DNA of 64,000 nucleotides, from positions 42,995 to 106,994 of the forward strand of contig NZ_JSUM01000012.1 in NCBI RefSeq assembly GCF_000772535.1, given 5' to 3'. Below the pieces are notes generated by a model that was given only the letters and a program-made list of their open reading frames with translations, was not told where the DNA came from and searched no databases. This DNA is from Chelonobacter oris. GTDB lineage: Bacteria > Pseudomonadota > Gammaproteobacteria > Enterobacterales > Pasteurellaceae. Numbering within the stretch: position 1 is the first letter of the stretch; the number at the start of each line of letters is the position of its first letter. Both the position numbers and the translations under genes were made by a program. Positions 49,806-62,000 of this stretch are shown piece after piece.

Positions 49806-50456
49806 TTATTTTTGTTCGAACGCCGCTAAATGCGCAGTATCATTGCGTTTGATCAATGTAAATTTGCCGTCGGGATATGGTGTATCCTGACGGTAATTCA
49901 CCACATTGATTGCCGTATTCAGCACCGGGAGGCTCAAGTGCGGATCGCGATGTTGCTGCCAGACATCGCCGCCGAGTACATGCAGCAGGCGCAGGGTGTG
50001 TCCGTGTGAAACCAGCAGAATATTGCCTTGATGGTGAATGCGGATAATATCCTGCACACGTTGATACAGCAATAAATAGTTTTCGCCCTGATTGGACAGT
50101 GCCTGATAATTCACCGGATCATGCGACATGATTTGATATTCGTCCAATCGGCAGAGTTCCGTCATCATTTTGCCTTCCCAACTGCCGAAAAATTGTTCAT
50201 TCAGCCCACGATGTTGAAAGTGCGGAATCGTACGGTTTCCGATAATCAGCGCAGCGGTATCGATTGCCCGTTTTAAATGGCTGCTGTAAGCTGCAACAAA
50301 ATCAACGGATTACAGCGCAAGTGCGGTTGCCTTGGCGCCGGCAATGCCGTCCGGGGTTAAAGGCGAATCGCCGCTGCCTTGCAGTAAGCCGGCTTCGTTC
50401 CATTCGGTATGTCCGTGGCGAATGAGGTAAAAAGTGAGCGATTTTGTTATCATCAT
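49806..50456 (-). pseudogene. Histidine phosphatase (phosphoglycerate-mutase-like) with in-frame nonsense codon
   Basis: An otherwise normal 216-residue histidine phosphatase, with His14 in LIRHGHTEWN and the second catalytic His near 151 in LLVSHGHTLR. It is broken at codon 49 by TAA (50310-50312). The frame is otherwise intact on both sides (the downstream part reads SVDFVAAYSSHLKRAID), so a single C-to-T change from CAA would explain it. The downstream part could only be made from an internal start and would lack His14. It may be a recent mutation or a sequencing error. Confidence 0.85.
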
Positions 50457-50460
50457 AAAA

Positions 50461-50703
50461 TTACAGTAATGGGCTGAACAAAAAGAATAGCCGCTCAAAA
50501 AAACGTTGATAAATCGGGCGGTTAATCCATTTTTCGATATCCATAAAATCGGATTGTTGTAAATATCCCTGCTGCAACGCTTCAACTTCCTGTCCGAAAC
50601 TCAAATCGTCTACATGGAAAAACCAAGGGCAAGATGGAACGCAATTCAATGCAGTATTTACCAAGGCATTATCGCCGATTGTATCAATCACCAAATGATA
50701 CCC
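50461..50703 (-). pseudogene. C-terminal remnant of an unidentified gene
   Basis: An 80-codon open stretch with no ATG start, closed upstream by TAA (50704-50706). The peptide reads like a real protein end (for example SDFMDIEKWINRPIYQRFF) and its stop lies 4 bp before the phosphatase ATG, the spacing of an operon. I do not recognise the family. It looks like the 3' end of a gene lost when the accessory region to its right was inserted or rearranged. Confidence 0.55.
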
Positions 50704-50961
50704 TTAAAATTAGTGGTTATCGCAGCTACTCGGTCGCTACTCCTCATTGCAGTGCTCTATTTTATTGCTGACCCCACTTTACTTTATGCTGCCGAAATCG
50801 GCAGCATCTGCCACGTTGAAGCAGAAGCCTATTATCCCGGTATTTGAGAGCCTTATGGTGATGATGAATTGGTTTGTAATTATTGGAAGTTCTTGGGTAT
50901 TGAAAATCCGGAATTTGAAGAAGAATGGATTGAACTCGATAATATGGATTCACCAGAATAG
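50695..50961 (+). pseudogene. Small hydrophobic/acidic ORF interrupted by TGA
   Basis: From ATG 50695 the frame encodes a hydrophobic N-terminus and AAEIGSICHVEAEAYYPGI. It then meets TGA (50845-50847) and continues in the same frame with a protein-like acidic tail (GIENPEFEEEWIELDNM) to TAG at 50961. It is unidentified. It could be a decayed immunity-type gene left from the neighbouring two-partner secretion locus. The two parts may instead be unrelated fragments. Confidence 0.4.
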
Positions 50962-51178
50962 ATCGAAGAGTAAAAGGGGAAAAGGTAACAGTCTCAAAGG
51001 GATAATGGTAACCGTTTCCAAGGGAAACGGACTTGCCCGAAAAACCCGAAAAGGCTTAAAATACAAAAGGAATTTTTCTGGATTTACAAATCTGATACTT
51101 TCTAAATTTTATAAATATCGTTATACTGAAAAGAAATAGCTAATTTCTTCGATTTAGCAATGCGTTTATTGAGATTTT
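50962..51178. other. Gene-free stretch upstream of the two-partner secretion transporter
   Basis: No convincing gene is seen. An imperfect direct repeat of about 22 bp (around 50987-51027, sharing GGTAAC, GT, TC and AAGGGA blocks) lies at its left. A -10-like TATACT (51122-51127) with a poor -35 could be part of the transporter promoter. Confidence 0.4.
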
Positions 51179-52951
51179 ATGCAAAAAAATTCTAAATTCG
51201 CGTTCATTGGTTTTAATCTACTATTATCGTCAGCCGTATTTGCTGAAACATTATCTACCCTTGTAAATATCAATGCCCGACAGCAACAACGCCAACAAGA
51301 ACAAATTCAAGCTATTCAATCTCAGCAGGTTAATCAACCTAATGTGCGGTTTGACACCACCGTTGATGATAAACGCCCGTTATTAACCCCCGAAGTGCAA
51401 TGCCTGACGATTTCCCGCCTTTACCTGACCGATATCGATTTTTCCCAATCCGATTTGTTACCTGCTGCCGATATTCACCCCCCGCCAAGCAAATTTGATT
51501 GGGCGCTTGATGCCGTTTATCAGCCCGGGGATTTTGCGCTGCCGCATTGTGTCGGCGGCGAGGGCATCGGCATTTTAATCAAGCGGGTACAAAATGCGAT
51601 TATCGAAAAAGGCTTTGTCACCACCCGAGTGTTGGTACAACCGCAGGACTTACGCAGCGGCAGGCTGATATTAAGCGTGGTGTCGGGCAAGGTGCGCCGG
51701 ATTCAACTGCGGGATAACAGTGATTCCCCGAAAGCAACGTTAGCAACCGTTTGGTCGGCCTTGCCGGTTCAACAAGGTGAGCTGCTGAATATCCGTGATA
51801 TTGAACAGGGCTTGGAGAATTTGAAACGCCCGCCCCACGCCGATGCGGACATCCAAATCGTTCCGGCAGGCGAGGGGGCTAATCCGGGGGAAAGTGATTT
51901 ACAGATTGATTTTAAACAGCGCTTTCCGTACCGCTTAACGCTGTTGCTCGATGATTCGGGAAGTCGTTCTACCGGACGGTTACAAGGCACGGCGACAATT
52001 TCGATTGAAAACCTGCTCTCCTTAAATGACCTGTTTTACACCGCATTCACCCACAGTTTCAAACGCGGCAGCGACGATAGCGGCGAACGCGGCAGTCAAA
52101 ATGTCAGCGCCTATTATGCCGTGCCGTGGAAAAACTGGCTGTTGAGCGCTTCGGTGTCACAATACGATTACCACCAAACGGTATTCGGGCCTTTCGTCAA
52201 TTACGAATATGCCGGTAAAAGCACGCATCAAAACATCACCCTGTCCCGTCTGCTGTATCGTGATGCGAGCCGCAAAACCAGTGCGAACGTCGGTATTTGG
52301 CATCGTCGCAGCGCCAACTTTACCGATAATGCCGAAATTGATGTGCAGCGCCGCCGCATGGCGGGTTGGGAAATTGGCGTTAACCATCGGGAATATCTGG
52401 GCAGGGCAACGCTTGAGGTGTACGCCAATTATAAACGCGGCACCGGGGCGAATCGCGCCCTTGCCGCACCGGAAGAATTTCACGGCGAGGGAACTTCCCG
52501 CCCGAAAATCCTGACCGCCGGCATCAGTTTCAAGCAACCGTTCACGTTGGGTGAGCAGCCTTGGCAATTTACCACGAGTTGGCGCGGACAGTGGAACAAA
52601 ACGCCGTTAATTCCGCAGGATCGTTTCAGTATCGGCGGACGTTACACGGTGCGTGGTTTTGACGGCGAACTGACGTTAAGCGCTGACCGCGGCTGGCTGT
52701 GGCGTAACGAACTGGCGTGGAATGTGATGAACAGCGGGCAGGAACTCTATTGGGGTGTGGATAAAGGCGTCGTGCGCGGGCGCAGCACGGCGGATTTAGC
52801 GGGGCGTCATTTGGTCGGCGGCGTCATGGGATTGCGGGGTGAACTTTGGGGTTTACATTACGACTATTTTGTCGGCGTGCCGATACATAAACCGCAAGGA
52901 TTCCGCACCAGTCATGTGACTACCGGCTTTAGTCTGAGTTATCAGTTTTAA
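51179..52951 (+). CDS. cdiB: Two-partner secretion outer-membrane transporter (CdiB/TpsB family)
   Basis: This 590-residue protein has signal peptide MQKNSKFAFIGFNLLLSSAVFA and a Gln-rich linker. Two POTRA domains (about 70-260) follow, then an Omp85-type beta-barrel with the VRGF motif in GGRYTVRGFDGE and a terminal Phe (LSYQF). It should export the adjacent giant exoprotein across the outer membrane. The cdiB-cdiA order is that of CDI loci. I use the symbol by context; the general name TpsB/FhaC is equally valid. Confidence 0.9.
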   Translation: MQKNSKFAFIGFNLLLSSAVFAETLSTLVNINARQQQRQQEQIQAIQSQQVNQPNVRFDTTVDDKRPLLTPEVQCLTISRLYLTDIDFSQSDLLPAADIHPPPSKFDWALDAVYQPGDFALPHCVGGEGIGILIKRVQNAIIEKGFVTTRVLVQPQDLRSGRLILSVVSGKVRRIQLRDNSDSPKATLATVWSALPVQQGELLNIRDIEQGLENLKRPPHADADIQIVPAGEGANPGESDLQIDFKQRFPYRLTLLLDDSGSRSTGRLQGTATISIENLLSLNDLFYTAFTHSFKRGSDDSGERGSQNVSAYYAVPWKNWLLSASVSQYDYHQTVFGPFVNYEYAGKSTHQNITLSRLLYRDASRKTSANVGIWHRRSANFTDNAEIDVQRRRMAGWEIGVNHREYLGRATLEVYANYKRGTGANRALAAPEEFHGEGTSRPKILTAGISFKQPFTLGEQPWQFTTSWRGQWNKTPLIPQDRFSIGGRYTVRGFDGELTLSADRGWLWRNELAWNVMNSGQELYWGVDKGVVRGRSTADLAGRHLVGGVMGLRGELWGLHYDYFVGVPIHKPQGFRTSHVTTGFSLSYQF

Positions 52952-52992
52952 GCCGCCGAACCCGACGCTAAGCGCAGACGGCAACTATAAAG

Positions 52993-53045
52993 CAAAAATA
53001 AAAAGTAAAAAATAAAAAAACAAAAAAATAAAAAAACAAAAAATA
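52993..53045 (+). repeat. A-run low-complexity tract between cdiB and cdiA
   Basis: Runs of five to seven A residues broken by single C, T or G fill the space before the cdiA ribosome site (AAAGGA, 53045-53050). Repeated A-run units of this kind are prone to slippage. The tract lies outside the coding frame, so change would alter spacing or RNA structure, not reading frame. Confidence 0.75.
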
Positions 53046-53057
53046 AAGGAACAGCGT

Positions 53058-56000
53058 ATGAACAAGCATCTTTACCGCCTGATTTTCAGTAAAACGCAAC
53101 AGTGTCCGGTTGTCGTCTCTGAGATTGCAACCCGAGAGGGAAAAGCCAAAGGGGACGGCGGTAAAGAGCACCGTATCAACGATGAGCACAGTGATGACCG
53201 CACTTTCGTTTTGCCGTCCGCCTGCCGGCAGCTTCACCCGTTGACGCTCTGCCTGTTTAGCGCCTTGGGCTTCTTGTTTATCAGCACAAGTGCGGTTGCA
53301 GACGAGCTGAAAATTCTGGCAGACCAAGCCGCCCCGAAAAACCAACAGCCTATCGTCTTATCAACGGCGAACGGCATTCCTCAAGTCAATATTCAAACCC
53401 CGAACGACAAAGGGCTGTCGCACAATAAATATCAACAGTTTGATGTGGACACCCACGGTGCGATTTTGAATAACAGCCGCAGCAACGTACAAACCGAACA
53501 GGGCGGCCGGGTGCAGGGCAATCCGTATTTGGCGCGCAGCGAAGCCAGCGTTATTCTCAACGAAGTCAACTCGAGTAACCCCAGTCAACTGAAAGGCTAC
53601 ATCGAAGTGGCGGGCAAACGGGCGGATGTGATTATCGCCAACCCGTCGGGGCTTCATTGTGAAGGCTGCGGCACGATTAACGCCGGTCGCAGCGCCTTTA
53701 CTACCGGACAAGTGGAAATTGAAAACGGACAAATCAAAGGCTATCGGGTTGAACAGGGCAAGATAACCGTTTCGGGGCGCGGCATGGACACCGAACGCAG
53801 CGATTACACCGACATTATCGCCCGCGAAACCCAAATCAACGCCGGGATTTGGGCGCAAGAACTGAACGTCACCACCGGCAAAAATGTGGTGTCGGCGGAT
53901 AACCAATCGGTACAAGTCATTCACCAAATCCGACAGATTGACGATAACAGCGCCGAAAATGAAGAACAAGTGCGGTATGCGGTCGATGTTGCCGAGCTGG
54001 GCGGCATGTATGCCGGCAAAATTCATCTGGTCGGCACCGAAGACGGCTTGGGCGTGCGCAATGCCGGCCATCTCGGCGCCACGCAAGGCAATGTGCAGAT
54101 TGATTCGCAAGGGCAAATCGTCAACAGCGGTTTTATCGGTGCACGGCAGGATGTTAAGGCAACAGCAAAAACGCAACTTGAAAACCGAGGCTCGGTTTAT
54201 GCGCAGCAAGGCGATATCAAACTCACCGGCCAAACACAAGGCATCAACCAACACGGCAGCGTGGTAGCCAAAGGCGCAAGCCAAGGCAAAGGGCAGGTGA
54301 AACTGACCGCCAAACACACGATTGCCCAGCAAGGGGAAACCTTGGCGGAAAGCGATATTGAGTACCGTGCAAACAAGATTCAAGCGGAGCCATCGTCGAC
54401 GTTAGCCGCCGGTGTGAGATTCACGCAAACGGAGAAAGGCGAGCAAAAATCTCTTAGCGCACAAAACGACAACGGCAAAAAGCTTAGCTTAACCGCTAAC
54501 GAAAGTGCGGTTGCGCAGGGGCGGAATCTGGCGTCAAACCAACTGCAACTACAGGCGAAAACGGTCGATATTGCCCATAGCCAAACCGGCGGCTATGATG
54601 TGGATATTCAAGCAAGCCATGGCAATGTAAACGCAGATAGTGCCGTATTAAGTGCGGTCGCACATCTGACGATTAGCAGCCCGAGCGCACTTTCCACTCG
54701 GCGTGCCCATCTCCATGCCGAGCAGTTACACATCACCGCCGACCATGCCGATAACACACAAGGAACCTGGGTGCAGCGCAGCAGCGACGGTTTAAGGTTA
54801 ACCTTAAATGGCGGATTCATCAACCAACGCGGGCAAATTAAGAGCGGCGGCGACATCACTCTCTCGACCACGGCATTTAACAATCAACAGGGCTTATTTG
54901 ATTCCGGTAACAAATTACACCTCGATACCCGACAAGGCAAGTTGACCAATCAAGACGGCATTATCAGCACGGCTTCAACCCTTAAGCTTGACAGCGGTGT
55001 GTTAAATAACCAAGGCGGTTTGATTCAAAGCGGTGAAAGTGCGGTTATCAACACCCATGGAAAGCTGCTGGATAACCGTAACGGCTTAAATGAAAAGCGC
55101 AATCAGGGGATTATCAGCGGCGCCGGTTTAACGTTGAACGCCGGAAAATTGGACAACCAACAGGGCTATGTCGCTTCCCGAGAAACACAGCAACTTAATT
55201 TAAGCGGCGACATAAACAATCGCCAAGGGCAAATCGTCGCCCTGAGTAACGCTGAATTGAACGCCGCCAATTGGGATAACGGTCAAGGGAAGTTCAGCAG
55301 CAACGGCAAGTTAACCGTTGCATTACAGGGGGATTTGAACGGCGAACAAAGCCATATCAGCGCACGACAGGATTTACAGCTGCGTGCCGCCGGCCTCAGC
55401 CAAACCAAGCAAGCCTTACTGCACAGCGATAAGCAACTCACGATTAGCGCCAACCGGCTGAGTTCAACCGATAACAGCGAAATCAGTGGCGAACAGCTGG
55501 ATATTGCGCTGCAGGGCGGTTTAGACAACAACCACAGTCGATTGCTGGCAAATCAAACGCTTACGCTGCTGTCCACGGCATTGAATAATGAGCAAGGCAC
55601 GATTGCCGCGTTACAAGGGAATGTGTCATTAAATACGCATCAGCAGTCTATTGATAACCGGCACGGCAAAATCGCAGCACAGCGTGAGTTGACGATTAAC
55701 AGTGGCGCGGTCACCAATCAGCAGGGATTAATTCAAGGCGGTGAAAATGCGTTAATCAATACGCATGGCTCGTTATTGGATAATCGCCATACAACCACGG
55801 CAGATAATTCAAAAGGAATTATCAGTTTAGGACGGCTGGCGCTTCGGACTGCCGATTTGAATAATCAGAACGGTTTTATCGGCGGCATAAAACAACAAAC
55901 TATTCAAGCAAATACGCTGAATAATACTCAAGGCGTGATTCGTAGTGGCAGCGATCAAGCGATACAATTAACAGGCGCTTTGAATAATACGGCGGGAAGT

Positions 56001-59000
56001 ATCACCTCCGCACAGGATTTGAGATTGCTAAGTCATGCACTGGATAACACCGCGGGTTTACTTCGCGGTCGGCAAAATGTGACGATTGATACGCAACAGC
56101 ATACGTTGATTAATGATAATACACTGAATGAGAAAGGTTCCAAAGGGATTGTTGCATTCGGCTCACTGGCGATCGAAAGTGCGGTTCTGAGTAATCAACA
56201 GGGTTATATTGCAAGTCAAGATAGTCAAACCGTTACCGCAACACGTTTGAATAATCAACAAGGTGTGATTCAAACGAACGCCGATTTGTCGGTAATCGCA
56301 CTGAGTGGTATGAATAATACCCATAATGGGCGCATGATGGCGGAACGGACATTGGCACTGCAAAGCGGTGAGTTGGATAATCAAAACGGCCTTATCCAAG
56401 GTAAACAACAACTTTCACTCGATACACATGGAAAACAATTGAATAACAGCGATACCCAGACGGAGGATTTCAGTAAAGGTATTGTCACATTGGGAAAATT
56501 GAGCGTTAAAACCGCTGACTTGATTAACCGAAAAGGGGGAGTGATCAGTGGCGGGCAGCAAGAGATTGCCGCAATGACATTGCAAAATAGCAACGGATTG
56601 ATACAGTCCAATGCGGCACAGCGTTTAATCATTACCGATTTTCTGGATAACCGTCAAGGGCAAGTTCTGTCGGGGCAAAGTGAAATTAGCGCACAATCCC
56701 TAATGAATAATGAAGGCAGTATTTCCGCCGATAAACAATTGATAATGGATGTAGACGGCATGGTTGTCAATCAGAATGGCCGACTTGTCAGCCGTGGTGA
56801 AAATCGCCTTGTTGCCGGTGTACTGGATAATAATCGCGGTACGATTGGTTCACAACAAAATGCCGTCATGCTGACCGTTAAAGAGAATGTGGAGAATCGT
56901 CAAGGTAAAATAGCTGCCGGACAAACGGCAACACTACTCAGTGGTGAAGTCAACAATCAGGGCGGATTGATCAGTGGAGGGGAAGCGGTCAATATTGATA
57001 CTCAAGGCAATTCCTTTGATAACAGCTATACTAAAAACAGCGGTATTATCAGTAACGGCGATATTATCTTAAATCTTACCGCGTTGAATAATCGGCAGGG
57101 GGATTTGACCGGCGGCAAAACGTTGCAGATCAATGCACAACATATCGATAACAGGGATAACGGTTTGTTATTCGGCAAAGAGCGGTTACAGATCGACAGT
57201 CGTGATTTGGATAATCGCGGCGGCGTGATTCAATCGCTGCAATATGCGGTTATTTTAGCGGAAACTAAGCTAAATAACAGCAAAATCGGTGAAAACGGTT
57301 CGTTGATTCAATCCGGCGACAGCGTGCAGATCATGACGGCGGGATTGGATAACAGCGGTACAAAAGCAAGCGAAAGCCGTCCTACGCAAGGTTTAGTTGC
57401 AAATCGCCTCACACTAGACGGTGACGGTTTGAATAACCAATCCGGCGGTATTTATACGACAATGGCGCTGAATGCAGACATCCGTGATTCGATTGACAAT
57501 CAAAACGGTGAGCTTTTCTCTCTAGGCAGTTTGACATTACATGGTGAAAATCTGACCTTGAATAACCAAGACGGCAAGATAGAAAGTCGCCAACATTTGG
57601 CGTTGGATCTTGTCCGTTTTACAGCCGAAGGCAGTATTAAAACCCAAGGTGATGCCGACATTAAATTAAAGCAGGATCTGATCTTAAATCATGCTTTTCA
57701 GGTTGACGGCGCACTAAATCTGGCCACACAAGGTAACTTTTATAACCGCACCCAACTAGTCACGGGGAAAGGATTACGGGTTAGGGCAAATAGCATTGAT
57801 AATCCGTTTAACAGTGAACTAAGCTCCGATAATACTTATATTGAGGCAAACAATATCACCAATTGCGGCTTGCTTAACGGAATAAGCAATGTGATAAAAG
57901 CAGGTGAACTTGACAATCTGGGGAGCGGACGGATCTACGGGGATCATCTGGCGATTCAAGCAAATAATCTTCGCAACAATCAGGAAACTATAAACGGCGA
58001 AACCCAATCAGCGGTTATTGCAGCTCGTGAGAGGCTGGATTTGGCTGTCGGAACACTCACTAATTACGATCATGCTTTGATTTTCAGTTTGGGGGATTTG
58101 GTCATCGGCGGTCAATTAGATGGGAATAACTACGCAACAGGCAAAGCAGTATTTGTTGATAACGGTAGTGCAACGATTGAAGCGCTGGGTAGCGGTGTTA
58201 TCAATACGGCGAGATTGTGGAATCATGATTTGCATTTAGTCACAGGAGTTGAGGCAAAAAGCGAATACGTCCATGAGATGGCGCAAACAGAAAATACACA
58301 GCGTTATCGAGTCAATGTTGACGGTACATTTGATTGGGGAGGAAGAAATGCGTGGTTTGACTTCTATGATCCTGAGAAAGAAACCATTTCACAAAAAGAG
58401 TGGTACGGCTGGAAATATACTAAAACGACTGAAACGACATTTATCAAGCAACGAGATCCGGCAAAAATCCTGATTGGTGGAGATTTAAGTTTACAAGGCG
58501 ATGATTTATATAACCAACACAGCCAATTATTAATCGGCGGAAAATTATGGCTGGGAGATAACGCTTTTACAGAGAATATAAATCATGATTCTTTATCAAA
58601 TAACGGCTTTTCTCTTATTAATGAAGATTTGAAAAAAAATATTAATATCACAAACAGTGGATATTCTTATTTTCTAAAGCATTATAAAAAACATGGAAAT
58701 AACGGACATAAAGAGGTCAATGAAACGGATTTCATCTATTCTGAGCCTACAGTAGAAGAGCCTTTCGGGTTAGTAGATAATACAATTGGAAATTTACAAA
58801 TCGTTAAAGCAAACGGCAGTCACCAACAAATAATGCCAACCGTCGGAAATGAAAAAACATCGCTTACCGATGTTAATATCGGTTTATCCATCGTGTCGCC
58901 ACAATCTGTCGATGTTACTAACGGAACGGTTATTACCGCCTTGAATTCATTTCATACCATTGGGATAACTACACCAACAGGAGATGATGAGAGCCGTATC

Positions 59001-62000
59001 ATCTCTGTCCAAACGAGTACCCCGACTATTGAAAAATCATCACCAAACCAACTTGGCGAACGGGTTGATGTTACTATAAAAACCTATTCTCCCAATATGA
59101 TATTACCACAAGCCGGTTTGTACAAAATTAATCCGTCTGCGGATAGTCATGTGTTAGTCGAAATCGATCCGCAATTTACTAATCGACGGCAGTGGTTGAG
59201 TTCGGATTATATGTTTAACGCACTGCATAGCGACCACAATAATATGCACAAGCGTCTGGGTGACGGGTTTTATGAGCAACGCTTGGTTAACGAACAGGTG
59301 AATCGGTTGACCGGACGGCGTTTCTTAGGCAATTATCAGTCGGATTATGAGCAATATAAAGCCTTGATGGATAGTGGCGTGAAATATGCTCAGCAGTTTA
59401 ACCTGATCCCGGGTGTTGCCTTGAGCGAAGCGCAAATGAAAGAGCTGACCACAGATATGGTCTGGTTGGTCACTCGTGAAGTGCAGCTTTCAGACGGCAC
59501 AACTACAATAGTATTAGCACCGCAAGTCTATATTGTCGCCAGGGACTCCGATGTTAATTCACGGGGGGCGGTAGTTTCCGCCAATGAAATTGTTGCCGTA
59601 ACCGACGGTGATATTGAAAACAGCGGTACGATTTCAGGGCGTAAATTGAACGCACTTTCAGCGGATAACATTCGCAATTTAGGCGGAACATTACAGGGTG
59701 AACAATTATTATTGAATGCGCAGAATGAATTGGCTAATTTGGGTGGAAAGTTAATCGCCGATAATAAATTGGTTGCAGTAGCAAAAAATCTCCGTATTGA
59801 AAGCACTTGGTCTGAAACGGAAGATAGCGGTGAGTTTTATAAGAAAGGGCTGAATCAGCAAGCCGCTGTGAAGTTGAGAAACGGTGACGGCATGCTGGTT
59901 TTCCGTTCACAGGACGACATTACCGTTAAAGGGGCGAATTTTGATATTGCCGGGATTACGGACATTGAAGCCGGCAAGCGATTGCAGCTGGAGACGTTAG
60001 CCACGGAGAATAAAGAACAATATAATTTTAATGATGACAACTATTATCGCTTGCACCAAATAACGGAAATCGGCAATCAGTTTAATTTGAGCGGTAATGC
60101 GCGATTGGCTGGGGGCGATTCGGTAACTATTCGTGGAAATCAACTCCATGGCGACGGTGAACTGCATATTGAATCAGGGGGAAGTATTCAAATTGAAGAG
60201 GCACGTCAAACGGAGAAACTTGCAACGTCTAGAAAATTTAAAACAAAAGGCTTACTCAGCAGCACGATTTCTATCACCAAACATAACCATGATTATGATT
60301 TGGCGGTTGGATCGCAGGTTGATGCCAAAAATATTGTGATAAATGCGCAGCAAGGTGATGTGAAAATTATCGGCAGTGATATGGTCGGTGAAGACGGGCT
60401 GTCGATTCGTGCCGATAATGTCTCGATTGTGGAAGCCGAGAACCGGGTGAAAGAAGAGAATTACAGTCAAACCACGAAAAAAGGCTTAATGGGCGGAGGC
60501 GGCTTTGGCTTCACAATCGGTTCACGTCAAACGACACTGGAAACGGATAACAGCAAATATTATGCCGGCGGTAGCCAAGTCGGCAGTTTGAGCGGTGATA
60601 CGATCGTGGTTGCCGATAATGCTTATTTACAACGAGGAAGTGCGGTAACCTCGGTCGACGGTGACAGTTTGGTCTATACGAAAAAAGCCGATGTGGCGGC
60701 AGTGGATGACAAATACGAAACCAATCAAAAATACAGGTTTGAACAAAAAGGGTTGACGGTTGCGGTGAAAGTGTCGGCACTGCAAGCGATACAGGCGGCG
60801 CAAAGTGCGGTTGAATCGGTGAAAAAGGTCGGTGACAGTAAAAACAGCCGCATTAATGCCATGGGAGCGGCGAATGCCGCTTGGGACAGTTTGAAAGCGG
60901 CACAGGGTTTACAAAAATTGGGCGAAGGGCTGGTAAACGGCGATATGTCATCGGTGCAGAATGTCAGCGTATCAATTACTTACGGCGAACAGAAAAACAT
61001 CAACCAAACGCATACCGAAGGCAATAGCGCCAACAGCAGCCGGCTTCGTGCCGGCGGCAAAGCGATGATTGTCACCCACGGCGATAAAGAGACTTCACAT
61101 ATTACGATCAAAGGTTCGGATGTTGTCGGTGCAGGCGGTACGTTATTAAAAACAGCCGATAAACTTAATATTGAAGCCGCAGAACAAAATCATCAAGAGC
61201 GCAGTAAAAACAGCTCGCAAGGTTTTAATGCAGGGCTTGCGGTAAATTACGGCAGTGGCGGATTTTCCTTTGGGGTGACCGCCGGCGGCAATGTTGGACG
61301 AGGTTACGGCAACGGCGACGACCGCACTTGGGTGAATAGCCGTGTGGGCATGAAAGACAGCCGCACAACCCTCATCAGCAGCGATACGGCAATCGCAGGC
61401 GGAGTGGTTGAAGGCAGCGGTGTCAGGTTGGAAACGAACGGCCTTATCATCAAAAGCCTACAAGAAACGATGAGTTATAAAGGCAAGCAACAGAATATCA
61501 GCGGTCAAATAACCGTGGGTTACGGTGTGTCGGGGGAGGCAAGTTACAACCAATCGAAAATGAATGCCGATTATGCCGGTGTGCGTGAACAATCGGGAAT
61601 ATTTACCGGTGACGATGGTTATCAAGTGAGCGTAAAAGGGCATACCGACTTGACGGGTGGTTTGATAACTTCGACCGAACAAGCGGAAGCAGCGGGAAAA
61701 AATCAATTCCGCACCGGAACTTTGGATTATCGGGATATTGAAAATTATGCGAATTATTCAGCAAGCGGTTTTGGATTAGGCGGTGGATTTAGTGTAAGCG
61801 GCGGTGACTCAGCAAAAGAGCTCGGTGGATATAAGCTACAAGAAATCGGGGAAAATAATCAAGACGGCAGCGCTAAAGTCGAAATGCAGGGGCTTGGCGG
61901 CATTGGTTCTCAAGGAAATTGGGGTGTAGCAAAAGGTGTTATCGGCGTTTTAGCCGGGCAAGTCAGTGATAAAGGGCGAGAAAAAAATATAACCCGCAGT

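Noticed and set aside
50747..51139. A 130-codon plus-strand ORF before cdiB
   Set aside because: It has a basic, low-information sequence and overlaps the better interrupted frame at 50695-50961; no domain or ribosome site.
53361..54383. A 340-codon open frame antisense to the start of cdiA
   Set aside because: It mirrors the codon pattern of the TPS domain, has no ribosome site or family match, and the sense frame is clearly the gene.
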